Assembly: GCA_013399895.1 (NCBI GenBank)
Contig: VXBA01005598.1
Location: 248,001 to 312,000 of the forward strand
Length of the DNA stretch: 64,000 bases
Direction: 5' to 3'
Origin: Serilophus lunatus
Lineage: Eukaryota; Chordata; Aves; Passeriformes; Eurylaimidae
Positions 1 through 11,557 of the stretch are shown piece after piece. A program made the position numbers and the translations under genes. Position 1 is the first letter of the stretch, and the number at the start of each line of letters is the position of its first letter. The notes below the pieces were generated by a model. That model saw nothing but the letters and a program-made list of their open reading frames with translations. It ran no database searches and was not told the origin of the DNA.

Positions 1-3000
1 GCAGGGTTATTGACTACGCAGCTAAACACGGGTCCAGGATCAGTCCTGGTCTTTGAGACAAAGCGTTACATAGTAGCTTGCACTTACACACTCTTTAGGA
101 ATAGTTCTCATTAAGGAGGTTTGTTTTGTAAAGGAAAAGAAACAGAAAATTCAAAACAGAGAGGTGAAATGATCTAATAGACAAGAGATGCTGAAGTGTC
201 TCAGCTTTACATCCTTTCCTGGATTTAGATTGCTGAGTCAGACACGCCTTTCTCATAGAAAATACCAACGAGGGACACTTGCACTTTGCTTATACCCGAA
301 AACCAGTGTGTAAGCCACTTGAGAGATGGAAAAATATTTCCCCTTATCCAGTCTGTCCATTTTGAAATTATGTCCCCCAGGGCCTAAACCATCAGCTTGG
401 GAGGAATATGCTAGTGCCTTTTGATATGATTCCAACTGTACAGTCTTTGAAATAAAGAATAAGTGTAGAGTCAAGAAACCAACTCTGCTGATGGATAGTA
501 ACAGTATCCTGGGTAGCTGAATGAGGTCAGATGCAGTTGCATTTGATGTGTTGGTGTTATATCCTGTGGTGAGAGGCCATTTACCCACAAGGGTTACTTC
601 ATCACTGTGCAGCTGGGTATGATGGACACAGAGAGATGTGTACCTGCTCATGGCAGAAATTTTTGTTTCTGCTGTGGGTGTACAGTTTGACTAAGGAGTC
701 ATGCTCCACACACAGGATAAGCTTAGGCAGCAGCTAAGAAGGGTGATGGAGGTGTCAAAACTTGAAAGATTCTCAATCAGAAAGATAACACCCATGTCTA
801 CATATCAGCTGAATGGAACTGTTGAAAATGTCAATGAAGCAAAAATCTTGGACTTCAATTTATAACATTGCAGTTACATTCCTAAATATATTCATGATTA
901 TACGTCAGTCAGACATGCCCAATGTATAAGAAATGTCTTAAAAAAAATATAAATAATTCCAATCTGTACTCTTGGATTCAGCCTTTTCCTAGTCTAAATA
1001 ATCCTTATGGACAGATCCTCAGCAGGTATAAATATCTCTTTTCTAAATAACTCATTTCCTCTCTCCTTTGTGTTTGGGAATCTTTAACTGACCGTCTCAT
1101 CTCCTCCTGCTGGATAATCTTTTAATAGCCTGAGTAATTTTCTCTCTTTTTCTTGTCAAAACATGTGCAATAAGTGAAGTAGTAAGATGTTCTTGACTGG
1201 CTAAGTGCTCTTAACCATTATCAATTTAAAGGCATGTTTTCATTTTGTCAGCATTTTGCTGCTATCTGTAATGATCAAGATTTTATTTTCCCTATATCTA
1301 GCAGGAAACATTTTCCCTGCTTTTCTTATTTCCAAGCAGTTTGGGGCACATGTGCAGCTAAGAAGCTTGCAATTCTTTAGTTGTTCAGACTAAGAAGTTA
1401 TTTCCTGCTGGACCAGGATCAATAGAGGTTTTAGGTGCTTGCCAATGGCCTTTTAAGGAAATTATCTTAAACAGCCTTCTGGACAATGATCCTTTCAGAA
1501 TGTACTGGAGTTCAGGCACATTTAGAGGTCACCCATTCCCCCATTAATTCTACCTTGCTGAGAAAAATGCTGAGGGAGGTACAACATAGCAAATACCTTT
1601 TACTCCATCAATAAATTTTCTCTTTCCCTTTTTACTACCAGCACATATTGCTGCAATTAAGCCACAGTTGGATACAAAAATACAATTATGCACTCTGCAC
1701 TACTGTAGAAAAGAAAAAATTACTTCAAAATAAATGTAATTGAAATACCCTAGCAACCTGAGTGCTTTCAGATGTATACACTTTTAGACAATTTCAGATA
1801 AGCATTCTGCAGTTTAATCTCACCTTACCAAAGACACTGTAATGCAAAGTTGGGTCTTCCAAAGATTAAGAATTGACTTTGACACACAGGTTTACAAAAA
1901 CTAAGTATATAATTCTTTTTGGCCGCCCTTTTATAAATGGGATCTTCAGACGAACAATTGACCCGCAGCCATATTCTCAGAGAAATTTGCAACTGGTCTG
2001 ATTATGGTTTCAAGTCCTTTAGATGGGGAAAAAAAGACTCCTGCTGTCTTCACAAGATTCCAGAGCAAATCTTTTAATTTCTAAGGATCCTGATTTAAGG
2101 TAATATTTCTAAGGCATAAATGCAATGAAACATTTTCTAAGCTTTCTCACATTCCCTTTTTCCAGAACAAAAATGTCTGTGTTACAAGCTCTAAAGTAAG
2201 TATTTCAGCTCAGAAATGCAGTGACTGAGCATGTAGACTCCTTTTGTATCTCTCAGACCTCTAGTATGAAGTATTTGAATGTGAAGAACTACATAATCTC
2301 TTCAATTTCGAACAGTCTTTTACCTACCCAATACAGTTAGAAAGGTCTTATTATGGGCAGAAATTTTCCTGTATTGTTTTGCTGTTGTTTTTGAGATCAG
2401 CTGAGAGAGGAGTCCTTGTTGATACACAGCGTTCTCCGTATGGTGCTCATCTCATTTGACCAATGAAATAAGAAACAGCTAGTAGATTGTTTTTGAATTT
2501 TCATGGGAAGTGAATACAGTGTCCAGACACTTAAAAAAATGTAATGAAATAAATCAGCATGCTAAAGACTTCTTAGTTTAAATATTTAAAATATTTATAA
2601 GAACATTAGAGTTTCTCATTGTCACTGTCCTGCAGGGTGCCTATTATGTTCATTATTATTGCCTTTGTTAAACAAAACAAAACCAAATGAACACACACGA
2701 AAAAAAGCTAAACTCCTGGAGACTTCCCTGTGTTTACTACTGAAAGGTTGTTATGGATTGTCTGTCTGTTTATGCATACACCCAAATAAATGGAAAAGTC
2801 CATAAGAGAATACAAGCTTCAGAAAACTCATATTATTTTGAAGCAGTTGTTTCTTTAGGTTACCTAGTTTCAAAGTGACCCTGAGTTTTCAGAGGCACTG
2901 TTAGGAAAAGCTTGTCACTCTCCATTGCATGAGTGGTCATTTATGCTTTTAGGGTAATAAGTAGAATAGATTTAACATGATACACACACTAGATTTGAGT

Positions 3001-6000
3001 AAGCTTCTGGGAGACCTCTGCAAATTCACAAAGTTAATGGCTTAACCTCACAATTCTCCAAGGGAAAATAAATTTTAATGATTTTATAGACTCAATCTAC
3101 ATTGCAAGATGTGAATTTCCCCTTACTCCACACTACTTGACTTCTGTTATTGCTGAACTTAAACAAATAAAAACTTATTTTCCCATATGGTTCATGGAGC
3201 TATACTGACACAATTTTCTCATTTGTGAAAGAAGAATAGAACATTATTCATCAGGTACTCAGAGCAAAGAAGCTGGAAATTATAACAGAAGAAAGGCACT
3301 AAAATTGCCAGTAAATATACATGAACGAAAAAACAATGTGGGGACAAGAAAATGCATATGACATTAAGCAGACTAAAAAGAGGATTAGAGGGTATTAACA
3401 GATGTAATATCTGGTTAAGGCCTGCAAGAGAGGAGAAAAAAAAAAGTTTGGATTTGTCCTTTGAAAGTGTTGAAATTCTGCTTGAGCAAAAAAGCCTTTT
3501 GTGCAGCTTTGCTAGGTTACAGAAGCCAAAATTTTGGATTTGGTTTCAAAAGAGCTGCTACCTACTTCACAGCCAAAGCTCCTACAAGCCTTTGCCAGCC
3601 CAAGGGTGACGAGGTTTATCCTGTGGTAAGGTGTCTCCAAGTATTTTGTGGAGCGGTTTTTTGTTTGAGTGATTAGAAGACTGATAGGAAGAAAAGTTTT
3701 CTTAGAAGACAGGAGATTTTAGTAGGTTTTTATAACATCCTAAAGCATAATTATTACTTAGAAAAAACAGCCTGTGAAATTCCAGGAAACAAAGACTACT
3801 GTATGTGCTAGCAAAGTCATGATTTCTGGTAAGAATTAGCTCCAAGGTGATAGAAATTCTGAATTTGACATTCTGTTTTGGTAGTAATGAAACAAGTCTC
3901 TGGATTTAACTGCTCGGCTGCAGCAGAAAAACATTTCCCAGCCAATCAGTGTACAGGACACGCTTTTGTGGGTTTCTAATCTTGTTCTTTTTTTTGCCTT
4001 GTTCTGACTTTGCTAAAGAACGCACATTGTATTAGCAGAGCAGCGCATATTGATGTTTCCAAGTATTACAGTGAAAAGGGAATACTGATCTCCTTCTTTC
4101 CATTATATGTTAGCATTATCTCCCTTCAATGGATTACTAGGAGTTTATAGGCGTGCCCCAGAGTGGTTTGTAATCACCATCTTTAGCTCCTCTGTCCTTG
4201 CAAGGAAAATACTAAATAGTTCACTGGCATGTCTATGCCATGCACTTAAATTACATTAACTATAACGATGAGGAGCCAGATTCTGCTACTTCTTGTTGTG
4301 TCAAAAATCCTGACATGATCGGAAATCCTAGTATTACTTTCAATGTGTAGCAAAACTGAACACAGCCTGAAAACAACCAGAAAATCCCTTAAAACATACT
4401 GGGTCAGCGTTTCTCTCTTAAACTGTATTTTCAAGCCAGCAGGTTAGTTCCCTGCTCATCACCTTTCTACAACTCTGAAATTTGTGGCAGGATTGGGTAT
4501 TAAATTTCTCATCTCCTGTGTATGTTTTGATTAAGGAAGCAGGTACTGGTGCGTGGAACAGGTAAATGAGCTAAATTCAGCTGTAAAACAAAACCTCTGG
4601 AAGCTTGTAATGAAAGGCTATGCTAGTGGGTAGGGCTTTATTTTTGTCTTCACACGGAGAAGATGGCATTCGCTTTTGTCACTGGACCGTTATTGCTAAT
4701 CCTTCATTTCAGTGGGTTTGTGGGCTCTCCTTTGCAATGTCTGATTACAGATCCCATGAGATGATAATTAGCAGGTTTGAGTCACATTCTTCTACCCTAA
4801 CCCAGAGCTCTCATTTGCTTGATCCTTCACCATATGCAGAGATTCTTCACCTTTTCTTTCAGGGAAGAGAGCCTCCAAAGTCTGGGATTCATGCTACAAA
4901 GCATTAACTTGGAGACTGAAAGAGATTCTTTAATAAACTGCCATGGTCATGCTACATAGCAGAAATCAGGATGTGCTGCTGAAAGGTTTGCTTTAATGTC
5001 TAGACTATAGATGTTTGTGCTGGATAGCACTTGTTCAGAAATCGATTGTGGGGAGAAAAGTCTTTATTTTCCAAGTCAGCTTTTATGTGGGAAGCAGACA
5101 ATGTGAGAGCATCCTGGATATTTGAAAATATAAAGTCTTGATAAAATAATACACTTCCACTTCTCTTAATCATCCTCTTGAAAGCCAGAAAATAGAAAAT
5201 GGCAATAAGTGTAATAAATACTTCAGTTAATGTAAGGGGAGAGCCAAAACCCAGAAGAATTATCTACTTTATTCTAGAGAATTTATGGTAAGACCTGAAC
5301 ATAGTGTGTGACAGATTTCAAAAGACATAAATCATTCATTGCATCCTAATGCTTCTACCAGAGAAATGCATATGAAAGAGTTTTATGATGGAATTTCAAT
5401 ATGCAGGTATGAACAGCATTGCCAGTGGAAGGTTCTGCTTGGTGGTTACTAGATTATAATGTTCTTTGAACTTTCTTACTTCAGAAAATGCAGTGAAGCC
5501 CTTGGCACTGAAGTTTATTCATGATCCTTCAGTTTCATACGTTATTATTGTGCTGTATATTTCTTTTAATCTTTCTGTCTGCAGCATATTTTTGAACCCT
5601 TGTTAGATGTTCAACTACATATATATATATATGTTCAACAGTTTTAAGCATAAGGGTGGTGTAATTTGCTGCTTATTTCCTTACTTTTGGGATGACTAAA
5701 TGTATAATAATACTAACGTGTTAAAAGCAGTTTCAGCAGTTTCCCTAGGTATGTCAGATTTCTGCACCATTTCATTCCCTGCCAGCATAAGTGTGAAAAG
5801 TTAATGTCAGAAATAGTTATGAAGAATACCTAAAATACAAATTTAGCACATGTTTTCCCAAATAGAACCAGTCAGTAAAGACAGTGACTTCTCTAGCTGT
5901 CATGCTAGCTAGTTTGTGAACTTCCGTACTTATCAATACCCACTGGATTATACACTGAAATATTTTGAAAATGTCTGTTGCCATGATGAGAATTTGTATG

Positions 6001-6270
6001 AACTCACATGAACATTTGTTGAATGAGGCAATGACATGAAATGACGCAGTCTTCACAAGATAAGATTTTATGTATAAATCACAGCATTTACATCATCCAT
6101 TAGATTGCTGGCATAAGGTTGTGAAGCATGAATTGTCAAGATGATGGTGATGCTGGTGGGGAAGTAAGAATGAAATTGTTTCAACCAAATTGTGAGGAAA
6201 ACACCCATTTTTCCCTCTCCATGTAAGCACCAGAACTGATTGTGAGACTGAAACATCTGCGGAATGAACG
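1..6270. other. Unique AT-rich DNA, no gene seen
   Basis: I see no gene, RNA gene or recognisable transposon in this stretch. Open frames are short (under about 135 codons), occur at the density expected by chance in AT-rich DNA, and have no recognisable protein content. Small low-complexity items include an AT dinucleotide run near 5616-5632. An ancient repeat too diverged to recognise by eye could be present. Confidence 0.7.
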
Positions 6271-6279
6271 TTGCGTATT

Positions 6280-6510
6280 TTGACGGAGAAGTTTCTCACA
6301 GAGCCAGCCAGGCTTCTGTTTTGCACCGAGTCACCTAAATCAGCTTGCCGGGTTTCCTCTCCCCGAGATGTCATGGTTCTCTTTCAGCAGGAGGTGGCGA
6401 TGTTGATCAGCAACAGCGCGGCGCCGCGTCCTCCCAGCAAGGGGACGATGAATTCGCGCCGCTGCTGCCGTTCTTTGCCGAAAGAAGCAGCCATCTGGAA
6501 CTTATTCCAG
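6280..6510 (-). other. CpG-dense patch with a coding-like short frame
   Basis: This patch is much richer in G, C and CpG than the several kilobases around it. On the minus strand a frame runs from an ATG at 6494 down to a TGA at 6384 (36 codons). It starts MAASFGKER and has a basic N-terminus followed by a hydrophobic stretch (IVPLL, AALLLINIA), like a signal peptide or signal anchor. The ATG sits in a good translation context (CCAGATGGCTGC on the minus strand). I do not recognise the protein. It could be a 5' coding exon, the broken 5' end of a retrocopied gene, or chance. The short patch, the early stop and the lack of a clear splice donor before that stop argue against a functional exon. 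Confidence 0.3.
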
Positions 6511-9500
6511 TGTTTGAATTGAGTTACTTTACTGCTTAACAGTGACCTATCGAACAGTTTAACCGTGTTACACTCTCTCTTTTTATGTAAATCAGAGGAA
6601 ACAGCCAGAGAAAATAAGAGGTGTAATGAGATACGTAAAATTTTGTTGCCTGCTTTAAAGCATACAATAATCTATTCCCAAAACCCTAAACAGAAGAAAC
6701 ATCCTTCTTTTGAGGAAGTCAGAAAAAAAGTGTTATAGGATGAGTAAGAAAAAGATTCAGATATTTATTACCCAGTTATTCCCAGACTTTTAAATATCTC
6801 CATTCAATGTATACTTCATAAGGGAAAAATCTTTCTTCTGCAGGAAAGTTCTGAATTCTATTAAAAATGTTTAGTACCTTTAGAACTTGTGAGACACTGC
6901 AGACATCTGGCCTGCCTTAAAAAAAAAAAAACAAACCACCTTAATAGAACGGGAACCTGTGTTACGATTTTCCTTCTTCATGCTGTCCTTATTATGTATA
7001 AAAATAATCAGAGTGATCAGAGCTAAAAGAATCCTTTTTGCAGCATGGACATTTCTAGAGACAGTCATAGTCAGGATTCCCACTGCAGTGGTTTTTTTTT
7101 TTTCTCTTGTTTCCTAAAACTGACTTGAACAGAAATCAGAATATGCCAGGTTCACATTTAGTTAACTACTCTGAGGTTATTATACCCACCAGAGACTACA
7201 GTCTTATTTTCCCATGTGATTAATCAACTCAAGGAGCATTTTTGAGTTTTGTCCACAGGGTATTAGGACCTTATTAAAGGGCTAGACTGTAATTTGGAGT
7301 CTTGGATGACAGATTACCCAGACGAGAGGTCCAGTTATGCAGTAACTGCTTACTTCCATCTCATGCATGCAGAGTCTGTAGGGACAGCTCTGCAGTCTCC
7401 TCTCCTCTTCTGCACCAGTCTCTCGTTCATCTTACATCCTATTTTTGCCTTTCCGGAAACATTACTAAGATGGTAGACCGCAATCACAGGCAGTCATGTC
7501 CTTTCTTGACACAATTCTCATTTCCAGTGGGAACTAAACCTGCAGTTTGAGAATATAAGAATGGCTCAACTAGATTGGAGCCAAGGGTCACCTTGCAAAG
7601 GATCGCATGTCCACCTGGCAGAGGCATAGCAAAGGAAGTGTAAGAAAGAAATGTAAGTGTAAAGCAGGCTTTCTCCTGACAGGATAATCTCATTTTGAGG
7701 CAATCAGCAATTTACGCTATGCCTAAGCGAACGATTGTGTGCTTTATAGTTCTTGCCTCTCTTGAATACAATTCTTCTTCAAATTGCATTCTATCTTTGA
7801 CTTTCACAGCACAGTTACAGTAATTGATTGTATGCCTCCATTTAATGAGATGATGCCTTATTCTTCTTTTTGCACTTAGTTCCTGTTGAAAGGACTCTTG
7901 GGGCATGGTTGGGAGGGATGCATCTCTAGTTGTTTGATGAGGCATAAAGAATAATCATTTGTTACCTGTCTCTTCTACACATCACTTTTCCCAGCTCCGT
8001 AGACTTTCTCCATATTGCCCTCACAGCTAGGTTATCTCCAAAAGAGTCCTGCTCTATTTTGGCTTTGTGAACTGTTCAGGATTCCACAGGTGCACACAAG
8101 CCACCAGCAAGTACCAAAGGACAAAATTAAAACCACACCTTAAAATTTCAAAATATCAAAATTAGTATGTGCAAAAAGTAATATCCTCTAAACTCTTGTA
8201 CACATTGATTACACATCTTAAATCTCTTTGCACCAAAGTACACTAATATAGAGAAGACAAACCAGAAATGCAGGCAAGTCAGGCTGCTTACCCAAGGTCA
8301 GTGTTAGAGGTGAGACAAATCACAAGTTCTGGACCAGTAAAACAACACTACTTGTCTGTGCTCCTTCGGGAGGTATTTACTTCCCCTGCTGCCTGTCTTC
8401 ATTACAGAATATTAACACTTTGGTTTTACATTTTGGGTGGTAAATAACAGAAAAGTCCTGACTCCAATCCATCGTACTGGATGCCCATGAAGAAAATCCT
8501 ATTCAAGGTGACAAGGTTTACTCTTTCAGGTGATAAAAGTTCAACAGCTTAGTTGCCGTGAGATCCCCAGGTGCCTAGCTGGACATTCACTGGAGAGATT
8601 AGAGATGAAAAAAAGTGATATTTCAAGACATGGCTTGTATCTGAGAGCCTTCAGTGCAAATCACAGAATGTGAGACTGCTCCATCAGGAATCTTTGGAGA
8701 CCATTGTTATTTTTCAAAGTGCTTTCAAGTGCTTTCACAAAATATGCTTACCTGACATTTCTGTATACAACTACTTCTATCTCTTTGCTCCTTACCTGTT
8801 TTTCTTGTGACCTGTATTTTTACTTCCCAAATTTATTTCACTTTTTATCTTAAGAACAAATAAAAACTATAAAACTCTTTTTTTTTTTTTTTCCCCTTGG
8901 GCTTCTTCTTGCCAGTATATTTGTTCAGTTCTGCAGAAAAAACCTCAAGTTTTCCATGAGATTTCCTACTTCTGCTGTTTTGCTTACTCTCATGGTATTG
9001 AGCATAATCATTAAAATATACACTGTATTTTTGACTATTTTTGGCTTATGTCCACACAAGTCATGACTGCATCTATAAATATATAAACAGAACACATGCA
9101 TGCACATAGAGGATATATGTAACCATACCAGTGGTTTCAAGATCAAGATCTTCTTTCTGTATTAAGCCTTGATTCGACTGCTTGTTTAGGTTGCATTAGG
9201 TAAGAATGTATCTAAAGCCAAACCCTCTTTTTTGGACACAGGCTTTCTTCTGAGAAAGAGCTACCATGAACTCTCATTGCTCTCTCAAACCAAGGTTTTA
9301 ATAATTTAAATTACAAGCTGTAGATCTTCACAATATCAGGAAGTTGAAAAAAATGTCAGGAATTTAACTGCCATTTGCTATGTAGAAAGTTTTGGTGATC
9401 TGAAGTCTGGATTCACTCTCTGTTCCTTTGGATGGCTGAGAGATATTCCCATCTTGTAGAACAGATAAGAAGGCCTTGATGGTAAAACATTTTCCATATC

Positions 9501-10365
9501 TGACTTAATCATGCTGTTTTTAACCTGCAGTTGATGCAAGCCTGGTAAATTGAAGTGCAGAATGTTGCAAGTTTGGTGGAGCCATTATAATTTTTTTTTC
9601 ACCATTTCTATTATATGTGATTTGCTGTGAGAAGAGTGACAAAAGGCATGCACTAAATATTGATACTTTCTGCTTTTGAATATTATACAATTTTAATTGC
9701 TCTCTAAACAATAAATGTGCTTAGGATAATACCAAGGACAAAAATAAAACTAGTAATACTTTGTAACAGCTCATTCAGCCTGAAAATGACACTTTCAGTA
9801 TAAATTAACCTAAGTTTTGGAAGCAGTTCACTCAGAAATTCCCATAATATGGGCTTGTTCATAGCTAGTATTCTTGTGTCAAGGCCTCTACACAAAGGAT
9901 TTCTTTTATGAGTGAGTTCCCTTCTTGTTCTCAGGATACTATATGCAAGACATTATTTTAGAATTATCCAGTTTTAGCAAATTTCTAGAGAATAGTCATG
10001 TTTTTGGGATAGAGCGTCAGGCAATTTGTAACAGAAAAATTATTTTTCTTTTATTCATCTGTCTGTATCTTATGTGAGAGAAAGAGACAGAAAGAGATGT
10101 GTAGATATCAGAACTGGGAGAAACAAATACAGTATATAAGAGTCACTAGTGATTCACTATTATGAATGGGCTTTTTAAAACAGGTACTCCAGAAACGCTA
10201 GTATTTTATTCACAACTTACTGTACTACAATATTATTGGTGGATATTCTGCATAGCTCAGTGTAATATCAAAACATCTTGGTCTGAGACTGTCCTGAAGT
10301 AAAAGCTTATCTACCTTTTATGCAAAAAATTACGAAGTTGGATAGCAAATAAGGGTAGAAAATAA
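6511..10365. other. Unique AT-rich DNA, no gene seen
   Basis: There is no gene or recognisable transposon here. Homopolymers include 13 A at 6919-6931, 12 T at 7092-7103 and 15 T at 8878-8892. A 10-bp direct duplication (AGTGCTTTCA) lies near 8720. Confidence 0.65.
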
Positions 10366-10440
10366 GGGGATCAGATGTAGCCAGCATGGATTCAGGAGGG
10401 GAAGATCCTGTTTAACTAACTAGTCTCCTTTTATGACCAG

Positions 10441-10564
10441 ATGACTTATCTGATCGATGAGGGGAAACCTGTGGATATAGTGTATCTTGATTTTAGTAAA
10501 GCCTTTGATACTGTTTCCTATAACAAACTCCTGGTTAAACTGATGGATTGTGGTTTAGACAGGT
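10441..10564 (+). pseudogene. CR1 ORF2 reverse transcriptase fragment (motif A region)
   Basis: The frame encodes about 41 residues, including LDFSKAFDTVS, the strongly conserved motif A block of CR1/Jockey-type reverse transcriptases. The D of LDF supplies a catalytic aspartate in the family. Upstream in-frame residues (TYLIDEGKPVDIVY) also fit the family pattern. The frame then runs into the N gap, where motif B and the FADD catalytic box would lie, so the state of the rest of the domain is unknown. It is only a fragment of a roughly 900-residue protein and is not expected to be functional. Confidence 0.9.
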
Positions 10565-11173
10565 NNNNNNNNNNNNNNNNNNNNNNNNNNNNNNNNNNNN
10601 NNNNNNNNNNNNNNNNNNNNNNNNNNNNNNNNNNNNNNNNNNNNNNNNNNNNNNNNNNNNNNNNNNNNNNNNNNNNNNNNNNNNNNNNNNNNNNNNNNNN
10701 NNNNNNNNNNNNNNNNNNNNNNNNNNNNNNNNNNNNNNNNNNNNNNNNNNNNNNNNNNNNNNNNNNNNNNNNNNNNNNNNNNNNNNNNNNNNNNNNNNNN
10801 NNNNNNNNNNNNNNNNNNNNNNNNNNNNNNNNNNNNNNNNNNNNNNNNNNNNNNNNNNNNNNNNNNNNNNNNNNNNNNNNNNNNNNNNNNNNNNNNNNNN
10901 NNNNNNNNNNNNNNNNNNNNNNNNNNNNNNNNNNNNNNNNNNNNNNNNNNNNNNNNNNNNNNNNNNNNNNNNNNNNNNNNNNNNNNNNNNNNNNNNNNNN
11001 NNNNNNNNNNNNNNNNNNNNNNNNNNNNNNNNNNNNNNNNNNNNNNNNNNNNNNNNNNNNNNNNNNNNNNNNNNNNNNNNNNNNNNNNNNNNNNNNNNNN
11101 NNNNNNNNNNNNNNNNNNNNNNNNNNNNNNNNNNNNNNNNNNNNNNNNNNNNNNNNNNNNNNNNNNNNNNNNN
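10565..11173. other. Assembly gap, 609 N
   Basis: A run of 609 undetermined bases lies inside CR1 copy A, between the start of the reverse transcriptase palm region and the ORF2 C-terminal region. The surrounding CR1 is high-copy, which is a usual reason for a gap. The N count may be an estimate, because the family would have somewhat more sequence between these two points. Reading frames that cross the gap are not evidence of coding. Confidence 0.99.
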
Positions 11174-11424
11174 CTGTCTATAACTACCTGAAAGGAGGCT
11201 GTAGTCAGGCGGGGGTCGGTCTCTTCTCTCAGGCTCCCAATGACAGAACGAGAGGACACAGTCTTAGGCTGCGTCAGGGGAGGTTTAGATTGGATATCAG
11301 GAAGAACCTCTTCACAGTGAGAGTGATCCCCCACTGGAATGGGCTTCCCAGGGAGATGGTGGAGTCACCATCCTTGGATGTGTTTAAGGATAGGTTAGAT
11401 GATGAACTTAGTGGTATGGTTTAG
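11174..11424 (+). pseudogene. CR1 ORF2 C-terminal fragment (copy A)
   Basis: About 80 codons match the C-terminal part of CR1 ORF2. They include the YNYLKGG, SDRTRG-like (NDRTRGHSL), LDIRKNLFT and HWNGLPRE blocks, and end in DELSGMV with a TAG at 11422-11424. The frame is open from the gap edge to the natural stop, so this part has no visible frameshift. The region lies after the reverse transcriptase catalytic core. Confidence 0.9.
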
Positions 11425-11557
11425 ATGGTTTAAATGGCTTAGATGGTATAGATGTTAGACTGATGTTGGGTAGGTTGTTAACCTAGGTAAAGGTTGGACT
11501 TGATGATCTCCATGGTCTTTTCCAACCTTATTAATTCCGTGTGTAATTCTGTGTGTA

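Larger units (their letters stand above)
10366..11557 (+). mobile_element. CR1 LINE, plus strand, split by an assembly gap (copy A)
   Basis: This is a CR1 non-LTR retrotransposon copy. The left part (10366-10564) encodes a stretch of ORF2 reverse transcriptase. The right part (11174-11557) encodes the ORF2 C-terminus, the short 3' UTR and the tail. Between them, 10565-11173 is N. The 3' end has the CR1 hallmark of a GGTTGGACTTGATGATCT-type block followed by TTCCAACC and a short tandem tail. Here the tail unit is about 12 bp (TAATTCYGTGTG) instead of the usual 8-bp CR1 unit. The copy is 5'-truncated like most CR1s. It is about 90 percent identical by eye to the copy at 31.1 kb over the shared 3' region, so both belong to one subfamily. 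It has a 9-bp unit repeated three times just after the ORF2 stop, where the other copy has one. Confidence 0.93.

Noticed and set aside
10441..11424. Apparent 327-codon gene and further frames of 211 and 259 codons
   Set aside because: They cross 609 N. Only the real bases on each side can be assessed, and those are CR1 ORF2 fragments on the plus strand.
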